A stretch of DNA of 18,170 bases from Lachnospiraceae bacterium AM93-12TA (GCA_027698105.1 JAQERH010000044.1:1-18170); one strand, 5' to 3'; numbered from the stretch's first letter, positions 7,438-16,033 are shown. Numbers and translations: made by a program. The notes: generated by a model not told the origin, from the letters alone.

Positions 7438-8238
7438 TTAATAAACCATAAAGGAATGAGCTGTCACAATATCCTTATAATCTCTGCTGACCACCCGGTT
7501 AGTTCTCTCATCGATCCGCTCTGCGCCTGGGAAGAAGGACATCTGATACGCTTTTTTCAGATCTTTATAGTTGACTACATACTCAAACTCCTCCGGCATG
7601 GAGATCCGGCAGGCTTTTAAATCCCTGCTCAGAGCTTCCTTCACCTTCTCTTTCAGGAGCCGGTCGGCAGCCGGTACACTCAGATTGATGGTGCTGGCTC
7701 CCACGCCCTTTTTCACAGCTACTGTGGTAATACCAGGAACCATTTCCTGTGCCAGACCGCAGATTGCCTCGTCGCCTGAAATAAAGACAGCCGGAACGCC
7801 CATCATAGCGGCTGTGTAGGTGTTGAGCATAAACTCACTCATTACCTTTCCATTCAGAAGAATCTGATTGCTGTTTCCCGTCGAGGTATGGCTGATAGGA
7901 TTGCCTCCGCAGCCTGCCGGAGAATGATATCCAACGTAAAGTACACCGTCAAAGGTCTCATCCAGTCCAAACATCATATTATACGGATGGCCGCTCTTTC
8001 CCCGAATCAGGGTCACTCCCTCCGGCATGGCGGTGAAGTCAATGTTAGTAGCATCCCCATGTCCGTCCTTCACTACAATCTCAGAGGCTCCTGCCTCCAG
8101 AGCTGCCTGGCAGACAATGGCCACCTCCTCTGTCATTCTCCTTGCAAACTGCTGATATTCCGGTTTTTCCTTGTGAGTCTCGCTGGGAAGGGTCGTACCG
8201 ACACAGCCTTCAATATCAGCGCTGATAAACAGCTTCAT
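7438..8238 (-). CDS. M55 family D-aminopeptidase (DppA-like)
   Basis: A 266-residue cytoplasmic zinc peptidase related to Bacillus subtilis DppA, which removes N-terminal D-amino acids such as D-Ala from D-Ala-D-Ala or D-Ala-Gly-Gly. The zinc ligands known for DppA are all in place: D8 and E10 (SADIEG), H60 (DGHGDA), H105 (YHSPAG) and E135 (VMSEFML). The catalytic histidine corresponds to H117 (HTSTGN). The ATG is preceded by AAGGAGATGAGCGT on the minus strand. It follows the ATPase gene by 38 bp and precedes the M42 gene, so the permease and the D-peptidase are probably made together. B. subtilis dppA likewise sits in a dipeptide-transport operon. The family is secure. The exact substrate (D-Ala peptides from the cell wall, or other D-residue peptides) is inferred. 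Confidence 0.95.
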   Translation of the reverse strand: MKLFISADIEGCVGTTLPSETHKEKPEYQQFARRMTEEVAIVCQAALEAGASEIVVKDGHGDATNIDFTAMPEGVTLIRGKSGHPYNMMFGLDETFDGVLYVGYHSPAGCGGNPISHTSTGNSNQILLNGKVMSEFMLNTYTAAMMGVPAVFISGDEAICGLAQEMVPGITTVAVKKGVGASTINLSVPAADRLLKEKVKEALSRDLKACRISMPEEFEYVVNYKDLKKAYQMSFFPGAERIDERTNRVVSRDYKDIVTAHSFMVY

Positions 8239-8276
8239 ACGCTCATCTCCTTTTTCCTATCTCCTCAGTTCCCCTG

Positions 8277-9263
8277 CTATGCGTTGGGATTTTCCTTGTC
8301 GTACAGATGGCAGTATACAAAGTGATCGTCTCCCACCTGATATTTCTTCGGGGCTTCCTTCTTACAGATCTCCATGCACTTCGGACATCTGGTATGGAAT
8401 TTACAGCCGGACGGCGGATTAATTGCAGAAGGAATGCTTCCCTCCAGAATAATTCTCTCCTTCTTCACTGTCGGATCCGGGATCGGAACTGCTGACAGCA
8501 GCGCCTGGGTGTAAGGATGCATTGGATTCTTGTACAGATTTTCCTTATTTGCCTCCTCCACAAAGTTGCCCAGGTACATAACGCCGATTCGATCACTGAT
8601 ATGCTCTACTACGCTCAGATCGTGGGCAATGAAAATATAGGTCAGGTGATATTCCTTCTTCAGCTTGCTCATCAGGTTTAATACCTGGGACTGGATGGAC
8701 ACATCCAGAGCGGAAACCGGCTCATCCGCAATGATCAGCTGCGGGCGTACTGCCAGCGCTCTGGCGATGCCAATTCTCTGTCTCTGGCCGCCGGAAAACT
8801 CATGAGGATACCGTCTGGCATGGTAATCATCCATACCTACCTCTCTCAGCAGACGTACTACCGCATCGTCAATCTCCTGTTTTCCTTTCACCAGTCCGTG
8901 AATCTGAAGAGGCTCCGCCAGGATATCGTGAATGGACATTCTGGGATTCAGGGATGCATAAGGATCCTGAAACACCATCTGCACCTTTTTTCTGACGCTT
9001 CTCATTTTTTTGCTGTTATAGCCTCTGATATCCTCACCATCCAGAACAATCTTTCCGTCTGTAGGCTCAATAAGTTTGCAGATGGCCTTTCCCAATGTAG
9101 ACTTTCCACAGCCTGATTCACCTACAATACCGAATACCTCGCCCTTTTTCACCTCAAAGTCTACGCCGTCCACGGCCTTTACAAAGGTCTTCGTTCCAAA
9201 TAAGCCGTCTGATACAGGATAGTACTGCTTCAGACCTTCTACCTTTAATAAATCTTCTGCCAT
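8277..9263 (-). CDS. Peptide ABC transporter ATPase, DppF/OppF type
   Basis: A 328-residue ATPase of the dipeptide/oligopeptide importer class. Walker A is GESGCGKST (48-56), the signature SGGQRQR begins at 157, Walker B is LIIADEP (176-182) and the switch histidine is H214 (IAHDLS). The C-terminal oligopeptide-transporter extension carries four cysteines at C287, C293, C300 and C318 (CX5CX6CX17C), a pattern known to hold an iron-sulfur cluster in some DppD proteins, plus an extra C296. AAGGGGGG precedes the start. It partners the ATPase encoded 12 bp upstream and the two permeases. The substrate cannot be read from the ATPase alone. Confidence 0.95.
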   Translation of the reverse strand: MAEDLLKVEGLKQYYPVSDGLFGTKTFVKAVDGVDFEVKKGEVFGIVGESGCGKSTLGKAICKLIEPTDGKIVLDGEDIRGYNSKKMRSVRKKVQMVFQDPYASLNPRMSIHDILAEPLQIHGLVKGKQEIDDAVVRLLREVGMDDYHARRYPHEFSGGQRQRIGIARALAVRPQLIIADEPVSALDVSIQSQVLNLMSKLKKEYHLTYIFIAHDLSVVEHISDRIGVMYLGNFVEEANKENLYKNPMHPYTQALLSAVPIPDPTVKKERIILEGSIPSAINPPSGCKFHTRCPKCMEICKKEAPKKYQVGDDHFVYCHLYDKENPNA

Positions 9264-9275
9264 AACCGTCCCCCC

Positions 9276-10253
9276 TTATTTCTCGCAGAGCCAGCATCTG
9301 CTCTGGTGTCCGTTTCCGAGATCGAAAAATCCCGGTTCTTCTTCTTTGCACCGCTCTGTTGCATAAGCGCACCTGGGGGCAAACTTACAGCCCTTCGGCA
9401 TATATTTGGGGTTCGGCACGTTTCCTGGAATGGAATCTAACTCCTCCACATGCTCGCCCAGCTTCGGAATGGATTTCAGAAGGCCCTGAGTGTAAGGATG
9501 AGCAGTCTTTCCAAAAATGTCGTACACATTTCCCTTTTCCACCACCCGGCCGCAGTACATAACGACTACCTCGTCGCATGTCTCTGCCACTACGCCCAGA
9601 TCGTGGGTAATAAACATAATAGAGGTTCCGATTTCCTTTTTCAGGTGGTTCATCAGGTCAATAATCTGAGCCTGAATGGTCACGTCAAGAGCTGTTGTCG
9701 GCTCGTCGGCAATGAGGATCTTAGGATTGCAGACAAGAGCCATGGCAATCATAACACGCTGTCTCTGGCCTCCGGAAAGCTGGAACGGATATTCATTGAC
9801 AATTCTCTCCACACGGGGAAGTCCTGTCTTTTTTAACATCTCCACAGCCATAGCCTGGGCCTCTTCCTTTGTTTTGCTCTGATGCATTTTGATGGCTTCC
9901 ACCAGCTGATCCCCGATTTTCATAACGGGATTTAAGCTGGTCATAGGCTCCTGGAAAATCATGGAAATCTGATTTCCTCTGATTTTTCTGCGCTCCTCAG
10001 CACTTAAATTTGTGATATCACGGCCGTCTAAGAGAATCTCTCCCTCTACTACCTTGCCTGTAGTTCCCATTAAAAGACCCATAACAGACAGGGCGGTTAC
10101 ACTTTTTCCGCTTCCGGATTCTCCCACGATTCCAAGAGTAGAGCCTTCCTTCAGCTCAATATCCACTCCATCCACCGACTTCACCACCCCATTGTCTGTG
10201 AAGAAGTAGGTATGCATATTTTTTATCTCAAGAATGTTTTTTCTTGTATCCAT
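9276..10253 (-). CDS. Peptide ABC transporter ATPase, DppD/OppD type
   Basis: A 325-residue partner ATPase. Walker A is GESGSGKSV (44-52), the signature LSGGQRQ is at 159-165, Walker B is ILIADEP (179-185) and the switch histidine is in FITHDLG near 217. The C-terminal extension has C289, C295, C302 and C320, with the same CX5CX6CX17C spacing as its partner, so both subunits may carry an Fe-S cluster. AAAAGGAGG precedes the ATG. E. coli glutathione importer ATPase GsiA is a fusion of two such halves; here they are separate genes 12 bp apart. Confidence 0.95.
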   Translation of the reverse strand: MDTRKNILEIKNMHTYFFTDNGVVKSVDGVDIELKEGSTLGIVGESGSGKSVTALSVMGLLMGTTGKVVEGEILLDGRDITNLSAEERRKIRGNQISMIFQEPMTSLNPVMKIGDQLVEAIKMHQSKTKEEAQAMAVEMLKKTGLPRVERIVNEYPFQLSGGQRQRVMIAMALVCNPKILIADEPTTALDVTIQAQIIDLMNHLKKEIGTSIMFITHDLGVVAETCDEVVVMYCGRVVEKGNVYDIFGKTAHPYTQGLLKSIPKLGEHVEELDSIPGNVPNPKYMPKGCKFAPRCAYATERCKEEEPGFFDLGNGHQSRCWLCEK

Positions 10254-10281
10254 TTGATTCCTCCTTTTGTCCTCTGCCTGT

Positions 10282-11160
10282 TTAATCTGTCAGCTTCGGA
10301 TCCAGTGCGTCCCTGAGACCGTCTCCCAAAAGGTTAAAGCACAGAACTGTCAGGAAAATCGCAAGGCCAGGGAACAGGGTAATATGCCAGCTGGTAGCCA
10401 TATAGGTTCTTCCGTTGCTGAGAAGAAGACCCCACTCCGGTGTCGGCGGCTGCGCGCCCATACCCAGGAAGCTTAAGCTGGATGCCGTCAGAATGGAGGT
10501 TCCGATGGACATAGTGTACTGTACAATAATGTTAGGAATTGCGCTGGGCAGAATATGGCGGAACAGGATTCTGGCGTCACTGGCGCCCAGATTCTTCGCT
10601 GCCTGCACAAACACATTTCCCTTGGTGGCTAAGGTCGTACTGCGTACAAGCCTTGCAAAGGTCGGTGTACTGAACACTGCCACAGCGATAACTACGTTTG
10701 TCATACCGCTTCCTAAGATAGCGATGATAGCGATTGCCAGAATAATACCTGGGAATGCAAAAAGCGTATCGCAGATTCTCATAATAATGGAGTCTAAAAT
10801 TCCTCCATAATATCCGCCTAAGAGTCCCAGAATCGTTCCGCAGACTGCTGCAATGCTGACGGAAAACAGTCCCACGCTTAAAGAGATTCTGGTTCCGCAG
10901 ATAATTCTGGAGAAAAGATCACGTCCGAACTCATCGGTTCCGAACCAGTGGGCTGCGCTGGGTCCCTGCATAATCGCTGTGTAATCATACTCATTGATTC
11001 CATAAGGAGCAATCTGATAGCTGACTACTGCCATCACTGCCAGAGCAATGATAAAACACATAGCCACAATCGCTGTCTTCTGTTTCTTAAATTTTCTAAC
11101 AAAGTCTTTAAATGGCGTATTGATGTCCATTTTCTCATTTAATACTTTTTCCTTCGCCAT
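10282..11160 (-). CDS. Peptide ABC transporter permease, DppC/GsiD type
   Basis: A 292-residue inner-membrane permease. A short cytoplasmic N-terminus is followed by a membrane segment at about 29-50, the conserved GTDEFGRDLFSR loop (74-85), and about five further hydrophobic segments. The EAA loop that contacts the ATPase is at about 188-207 (KNLGASDARILFRHILPSAI). FLGMGAQPPTPEWG (231-244) is a typical DppC-family stretch. The start region, GGGGAACGGTTATGG, closely resembles that of the DppF-type gene. It forms a heterodimer with the adjacent permease encoded 18 bp upstream. The assignment as importer permease is secure; the substrate is inferred from the binding proteins. Confidence 0.94.
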   Translation of the reverse strand: MAKEKVLNEKMDINTPFKDFVRKFKKQKTAIVAMCFIIALAVMAVVSYQIAPYGINEYDYTAIMQGPSAAHWFGTDEFGRDLFSRIICGTRISLSVGLFSVSIAAVCGTILGLLGGYYGGILDSIIMRICDTLFAFPGIILAIAIIAILGSGMTNVVIAVAVFSTPTFARLVRSTTLATKGNVFVQAAKNLGASDARILFRHILPSAIPNIIVQYTMSIGTSILTASSLSFLGMGAQPPTPEWGLLLSNGRTYMATSWHITLFPGLAIFLTVLCFNLLGDGLRDALDPKLTD

Positions 11161-11178
11161 AACCGTTCCCCTTTCCCA

Positions 11179-12099
11179 TTAATTCAGCTTAATTTCCGGA
11201 TTCAGCAGAGCATAGAGGATGTCTACCACCAGATTGATCACAACAAAGTGCAGGGAGAAAATCAGGATCAGGGACTGGATGGCATTATAGTCTCTGTAAT
11301 TTACAGACTCTACGAGAAGGGAACCAAGCCCTGGGAACGCAAATACGGATTCTGTTACAACAGAACCGCCTAACAGGAAACCGAACTGCAGTCCCACAAC
11401 TGTCACAACGGAAATCATGGCATTTCTGAAGGCGTGCTTCCAGATAACGGTTCTTTCCTTTAATCCCTTCGCTCTGGCTGTCCGGATATAATCCTCCTTC
11501 ATAACCTCAATGATGGAGGAACGTGTAAACCGGGCGATAATCGCAGCGATACTGGTTCCCAGAGCAATGGAGGGAAGAATAAAGCTTTTCCAGGAGTCTG
11601 CTCCTGTCGTCGGAAACCATTTTAAATTAACGGAAAAGACCATAATGAGAAGGAAGCCGATCCAGAAAGAGGGCATGGAAATTCCCGATATGGCCATGGT
11701 CATGCCGGTATAGTCCTGCCACTTGGAGCGGTGCTTTCCTGACCAGACTCCCAGGAGCACACCGACCACCACACTCCAGGCCAGACTGAACAGCGTCAGC
11801 TTAACTGTGTTCATATAGCGGAGGCTTACCTCTTTAGCTACCGGGCGTTTGGTGCGCAGAGACATACCCAGATCCCCGTGGAACAGTCCTGTCACGTAAT
11901 CCACATACTGGGTCACGATAGGCTTATTCAGGCCCAGCTCCTCTCTCACTACCTCCACGTCCTCCAGCGTAGCCTGGGGACCGGCCACCAGACGGGCCGG
12001 ATCGCCTGGTATCAGGCGTACAAAAAAGAAAACAAAGGTTGTAACAATAATCAGTGTCGGGATCACACCGATGATACGCTTAATGATGTATTTGAGCAT
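11179..12099 (-). CDS. Peptide ABC transporter permease, DppB/GsiC type
   Basis: A 306-residue membrane permease with an N-terminal segment at about 10-30, the PGDPAR motif (31-36), LGLNKPIVTQY (55-65) and about five further membrane segments. The EAA loop is at 202-223 (EDYIRTARAKGLKERTVIW). Its length is closer to GsiC and NikB than to the longer DppB, which fits the GsiB-type binding proteins encoded upstream. It starts 109 bp after the nearer binding-protein gene, beyond a terminator-like hairpin, so its expression depends on read-through or a promoter I cannot see. A GGGAG is 9 nt before the ATG. Confidence 0.94.
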   Translation of the reverse strand: MLKYIIKRIIGVIPTLIIVTTFVFFFVRLIPGDPARLVAGPQATLEDVEVVREELGLNKPIVTQYVDYVTGLFHGDLGMSLRTKRPVAKEVSLRYMNTVKLTLFSLAWSVVVGVLLGVWSGKHRSKWQDYTGMTMAISGISMPSFWIGFLLIMVFSVNLKWFPTTGADSWKSFILPSIALGTSIAAIIARFTRSSIIEVMKEDYIRTARAKGLKERTVIWKHAFRNAMISVVTVVGLQFGFLLGGSVVTESVFAFPGLGSLLVESVNYRDYNAIQSLILIFSLHFVVINLVVDILYALLNPEIKLN

Positions 12100-12132
12100 C
12101 CGCTCACTCTCCCTTCTCTCCTTAGTCTCAAA

Positions 12133-12177
12133 AATGGTTTGGCAATCCTCCTACTGCTCTGAGGATGCCAAACCATT
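12133..12177 (-). terminator. Intra-cluster terminator or attenuator after the second binding-protein gene
   Basis: AATGGTTTGGC (12133-12143) pairs with GCCAAACCATT (12167-12177). Inside it, ATCCTC (12145-12150) pairs with GAGGAT (12161-12166) with a single bulged A. Read on the minus strand, T5 overlaps the end of the stem. It separates binding-protein genes from permease genes, a common way to keep binding protein in excess. Confidence 0.8.
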
Positions 12178-12208
12178 ATCAGGCAAAGCCCTTTTTTTTA
12201 CTCAGATC

Positions 12209-13930
12209 CTATTTTACCATTCTTGCATTTCTGATATTCAGGCAGTTGTCCGGATATACCTTTACATTTGCAATCTTGTTTGTAGTTGCCCATGTATTGT
12301 AGTCATTTACCAGGCATACCATCGGGCAGTCTTCCCAGAGAATATCCTGTGCCTGTGCATAGAACTCAGCTCTCTTGGTCTCATCAGCTGTGCCGAGGGC
12401 GCTGTAGAGGAGTTTATCTACTTCTTCATTCTCATAGTAGCAGATATTGTAGCTCATCGGAGGCTCTGACTCAATCGCAACTAACGGGCGGATACCCCAG
12501 TCAGCATCTCCTGTGGAGGAAGACCAGCCGATGGTATACATCTCTACCTCTGCCTCCGGGCCTGGCTTATTTACATTCTCTACCTTATCATTTACAACTG
12601 CACTCTCAAGAGCATTGATATTCATGGTGATGCCCACCTGAGCCAGCTGCTGCTGAATAAATTCTCCCTGTTTTAAGTTTCCTGTAGTGCTGGCGCAGAT
12701 TAAGGTACACTCAAAACCGTCTGGATAACCAGCCTCTGCTAACAGTTCCTTTGCCTTTTCCGGATCGTATGGATACGGATCATTTCCCTTATAATGCTGA
12801 GTAGCCGGTCCAATGATGGAGGAGGCTGCTGAGGAAAGACCATTCTTTACAACTGCAATATAAGCGTCTTTATTAATCGCATAGTTTACTGCCTGGCGGA
12901 CTCTCTTATCATTAAACGGAGCTTTCTGGTTGTTCATGAACAGGTAGCGCACTACCATACCTTCTTCTGCTCCTACATAAATATTGGTATCCCCTGCCAG
13001 AGCCTGGATGCTCTCTGTAGGAACCGGCCAGATAAAATCTGCGTCTCCAGACTGAAGCATCGCTACTCGTGTGGCATTCTCTGCTACCGGGCGGAAGGTT
13101 ACGCTCTTAAATCCTGCATCCGGCTCTGCTAATGCTGTGCCTCCGCAGATCTCTGCATCATAGCCCCACCACTCTTTGTTCAGGGTAACTGTAGCGTGGT
13201 CTCCTGCGATCCACTCTTTAAATATGTACTGTCCTGTTCCTACCGGATGGTCTGCACAGGCATCATTGCCCTCTGCGATTACCTTCGGACTCATCAGCAC
13301 GCAGGCCGGGTGAGCCAGAGTGGAGATAAATGCTCCAAAGGACTGGGAAAGCTTTACTTTCACGGTATACTCATCTACAATCTCTGTGGAATCAATAACA
13401 TTGCACAGAAGAGTCGTTCTCTTAAGTCCCAGCTCCTTGTCGCCCCAGCGGTCTAAGTTAGCCTTAGCTGCCTCTGCATTAAACGGTGTGCCGTCTGTGA
13501 AAGAAATGCCCTGTCTTAAATGAATCACGTACTCAGTAGCATCTTCATTGGCCTCATAATCTGTAGCCAGCATCGGGATAATCTTCATCTCGTCGTCAAA
13601 GCCGAACAGTCCGTCCATCATCATCCTCTGAATGCCGCCGGATAAGGTATCGCTGGTGTCCATAGGATCCATGGTAGTAAAGTCTACTAACATCGCTCCC
13701 ACCACATCCGTCTCCTGAGATACGGATTCGCCTGCCGCTACAGTCACCTCTGTGGCCGATACAGGAACCTCTGCCTGAGCGCCTGCGTTCTCTCCTCCCG
13801 GAGCCTGGCTTTCGCCTGTCTGTCCTGCAGTTTCCTTGCCCGAATCACCAGAGCCGCCGCAGCCAGCCATGGACAGAGCCATTACTCCGGCCATAGCAAG
13901 AGCCAGCAGCCTTTTTGCTCTCAATTTCAT
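12209..13930 (-). CDS. GsiB-like peptide-binding lipoprotein (paralogue 1)
   Basis: A 573-residue extracytoplasmic binding protein (SBP family 5). The lipoprotein signal ends at C24 (ALSMAGC). A low-complexity Gly/Ala/Glu linker follows to about residue 60, then the binding domain. It resembles E. coli GsiB, the glutathione-binding protein, at TTMDPMDTSDTLS (85-97), the region around 142-205, and GWSSSTGDADWGIRP (468-482). The ATG at 13930 has GGGAGG seven bases upstream. A GTG at 13954, in frame, also has AGGAGG and would add eight residues. It has its own strong promoter at 14005-14033. It is a close paralogue of the protein encoded just upstream, with no gaps from residue 84 to the end. 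Glutathione or another small gamma-linked peptide is a reasonable ligand guess but is not proved. Confidence 0.93.
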   Translation of the reverse strand: MKLRAKRLLALAMAGVMALSMAGCGGSGDSGKETAGQTGESQAPGGENAGAQAEVPVSATEVTVAAGESVSQETDVVGAMLVDFTTMDPMDTSDTLSGGIQRMMMDGLFGFDDEMKIIPMLATDYEANEDATEYVIHLRQGISFTDGTPFNAEAAKANLDRWGDKELGLKRTTLLCNVIDSTEIVDEYTVKVKLSQSFGAFISTLAHPACVLMSPKVIAEGNDACADHPVGTGQYIFKEWIAGDHATVTLNKEWWGYDAEICGGTALAEPDAGFKSVTFRPVAENATRVAMLQSGDADFIWPVPTESIQALAGDTNIYVGAEEGMVVRYLFMNNQKAPFNDKRVRQAVNYAINKDAYIAVVKNGLSSAASSIIGPATQHYKGNDPYPYDPEKAKELLAEAGYPDGFECTLICASTTGNLKQGEFIQQQLAQVGITMNINALESAVVNDKVENVNKPGPEAEVEMYTIGWSSSTGDADWGIRPLVAIESEPPMSYNICYYENEEVDKLLYSALGTADETKRAEFYAQAQDILWEDCPMVCLVNDYNTWATTNKIANVKVYPDNCLNIRNARMVK

Positions 13931-14004
13931 AGTTTTTCCTCCCTTTCTTTTCACAGCGCTTTCCTCCTGGACTTTCTCACTGTAAATTTCTGAATTTTTA
14001 ATTT

Positions 14005-14033
14005 ATTATCCCATAAACTAGCTGTTATGTCAA
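14005..14033 (-). promoter_or_regulatory. Strong sigma-A promoter of binding-protein paralogue 1
   Basis: Read on the minus strand, a consensus TTGACA (14028-14033) and GATAAT (14005-14010) have 17-bp spacing, with a TG one base before the -10 (extended -10). The rest of 13931-14126 is AT-rich, with no convincing terminator after paralogue 2, so read-through from upstream is also possible. Confidence 0.85.
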
Positions 14034-14126
14034 CATTTCATGTTATAAAATCTCTATTTTCTTTTTAGCCTGTAATTATCAAATATAACTGTTAATTTGT
14101 TAATTTTTAGACATTTTCCCCTCTTT

Positions 14127-15854
14127 CTACGGATTCATCCTGGCATTTCTGATATTAAGTCCGCCATCTGGATAAATCTTTACATTAGCAACATCTGCTG
14201 CAGAAGCCCATGTGTTATAGTCATTGGCAAAAAATACCACTGGACACTCCTCCCAGATAATATCCTGGGCCTTGGCATAAAGCTCTGCCCGCTTCTCTTC
14301 ATCGGCTGTCTCAAGCGCTGCGTACAGGAAGCCGTCCATCTCCTCATTCTCAAAATAGCTGATATTATAGCTCTTCGGCGGCTCTGATTCCCTGGCAAGC
14401 ACTGGGCGGATGCCCCAGTCCGCATCACCTGTAGAGGAAGACCATCCGCTCATGTACATCTCTACCTCTGCCTCGGAACCTGGGCCTTCTGCGCTCTCTA
14501 CCTTCTCACTGACAATCGCTTTTTCCATAGAATTAATATTGATTGTAATTCCTGCCTGAGCCAGCTGCTGCTGAATAAATTCGCACTGTTTTAAATCGCT
14601 GGTGGTTGTGGTACAGATTAATGTAGTCTCAAATCCATCCGGATAGCCTGCGTCTGCCAGAAGCTTCTTTGCCTTCTCCAAATCATAGGGATATGGATCA
14701 TTTCCCTTATAGTGCTGGGTAGCCGGTCCTAAAATAGAAGTAGCCTTGGAAGCCAGACCATTTTTTACAACGGCAATGTAAGCGTCTTTATCAATGGCGT
14801 AGTTCATAGCCTGACGGACTCTCACATCATTAAACGGAGCCTTCTGCGTATTCATAAACATATATCTTACTACAATTCCCTCATCTGCCCCTACGTACAC
14901 GTTTTCATCTGCCGCAAGAGTCTGCATGCTCTCTGTAGGAACCGGCCAGATAAAGTCTGCCTCGCCTGCCTGAAGCATCGCTACACGGGAAGCATTCTCC
15001 CCAACCGGACGGAAAGTAATACTCTTAAAGCCTGCATCCGGCTCTGCCAGGGCTGTTCCTCCGCAGATCTCCTTGTCATATCCCCACCAGTCCTTGTTCA
15101 GAGTGATGGTTGTATGATCTCCTGCTATCCATTCTTTGAAAATGTACTGTCCTGTTCCTACCGGGCGGGAAGCACATGCCTCTTTTCCTTCTGCAATTAC
15201 CTGAGGGCTCATGATTACACAGGCCGGATGGGACAGTGTAGCAATAAATGCTCCAAACGGCTCTGTTAAGGTTACCTTCACTGTATACTCATCTACCACC
15301 TCTGCAGATTTCAGCACATTGCAGAGAAGAGTTGTTCTCTTAAGTCCCAGTTCTTTGTCACCCCAGCGGTCTAAATTGGCCTTGGCTGCCTCCGCATTAA
15401 ACGGGGTTCCATCGGAAAATGTAACTCCCTGTCTTAAATGAATCACATACTCTGTAGCATCCTCGTTGGCCTCATAGGACTCTGCCAGAAGAGGAATAAT
15501 ATTCATTTCATCGTCAAAGCCAAACAGACCGTCCATCATCAGCCTCTGCACACCGCCTGACAGGGTATCGCTGGTATCCATGGGATCCATAGTCATAAAA
15601 TCAACCGGCATAGCTGCTGTTACATCCTTCTCCTGGGAAACTGATTTTCCCTCTGGCACTGAAGGTTCTGTCTTTGATACAGGAAGAGCCGGGCTTTCCT
15701 GATTCTGTGCAGCTGTCTCCTGTCCTTCTTTCTGGCTCTCCGCCTGAGTCTGCGCCTCTCCTGAGCCTCCTGTCTCTGATGAGCCACAGGCTGTCATAAA
15801 CAATGCCATCGCTCCAACTGCAGCCGCCAAACGTATCCTCGATCTCCATCTCAT
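14127..15854 (-). CDS. GsiB-like peptide-binding lipoprotein (paralogue 2)
   Basis: A 575-residue binding lipoprotein with lipobox cysteine C23 (LFMTAC) and a Ser/Gly/Gln/Glu-rich linker to about residue 65. The family motifs match paralogue 1 at a constant offset of two residues (MTMDPMDTSDTLS at 87-99, GWSSSTGDADWGIRP at 470-484). A frame open 32 codons further upstream exists, but the ATG at 15854 has GGGAGG at normal distance and directly yields a lipoprotein signal, so I choose it. The N-terminal signal and linker differ strongly from paralogue 1 while the binding domains are very close, which indicates a duplication followed by faster change in the linker. Differences cluster near the C-terminus (for example CPVVFFANDYN against CPMVCLVNDYN), where ligand specificity might differ. 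Confidence 0.93.
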   Translation of the reverse strand: MRWRSRIRLAAAVGAMALFMTACGSSETGGSGEAQTQAESQKEGQETAAQNQESPALPVSKTEPSVPEGKSVSQEKDVTAAMPVDFMTMDPMDTSDTLSGGVQRLMMDGLFGFDDEMNIIPLLAESYEANEDATEYVIHLRQGVTFSDGTPFNAEAAKANLDRWGDKELGLKRTTLLCNVLKSAEVVDEYTVKVTLTEPFGAFIATLSHPACVIMSPQVIAEGKEACASRPVGTGQYIFKEWIAGDHTTITLNKDWWGYDKEICGGTALAEPDAGFKSITFRPVGENASRVAMLQAGEADFIWPVPTESMQTLAADENVYVGADEGIVVRYMFMNTQKAPFNDVRVRQAMNYAIDKDAYIAVVKNGLASKATSILGPATQHYKGNDPYPYDLEKAKKLLADAGYPDGFETTLICTTTTSDLKQCEFIQQQLAQAGITININSMEKAIVSEKVESAEGPGSEAEVEMYMSGWSSSTGDADWGIRPVLARESEPPKSYNISYFENEEMDGFLYAALETADEEKRAELYAKAQDIIWEECPVVFFANDYNTWASAADVANVKIYPDGGLNIRNARMNP

Positions 15855-16004
15855 GCTTTCTTCCTCCCTTTTTTCTGATAACATCCCCTGAAATATCTCT
15901 CCGGCCTTCCTGCAATGTCCTCCCCGCTGCTCTCTCTTCCCCATCTGCATTTCACCATGCTATCAATGCAACGCTTTAACTTATTGCTTTTTAATATTTT
16001 GTTT

Positions 16005-16033
16005 ATTATTGCACATTTATGCAGTTATTGCAA
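16005..16033 (-). promoter_or_regulatory. Promoter of paralogue 2 with three GCAATAA repeats
   Basis: On the minus strand, TTGCAA (16028-16033) and AATAAT (16005-16010) are spaced by 17 bp, with TGC before the -10 (extended -10). The heptamer GCAATAA occurs at 16025-16031, 16006-16012 and 15981-15987, touching the -35, the -10 and the early transcribed region. This could be a regulator's repeated site. The 299-bp region 15855-16153 otherwise holds an AT-rich tract (about 16034-16082) and the divergent promoter of the C26 gene. Confidence 0.6.

Noticed and set aside
9450..9836. Plus-strand open frames opposite the ATPase and permease genes (also 8802-9116, 10415-10810, 12286-12618)
   Set aside because: All are antisense to confidently identified genes, with no motif or initiation signal.
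8277..13930. Nickel transporter (NikABCDE) interpretation
   Set aside because: The binding proteins carry GsiB-like motifs and the cluster contains peptidases; no nickel-site or NikR features are seen.
15855..15950. 32-codon N-terminal extension of binding-protein paralogue 2
   Set aside because: It would bury the lipoprotein signal, while the ATG at 15854 has GGGAGG and a normal lipobox.
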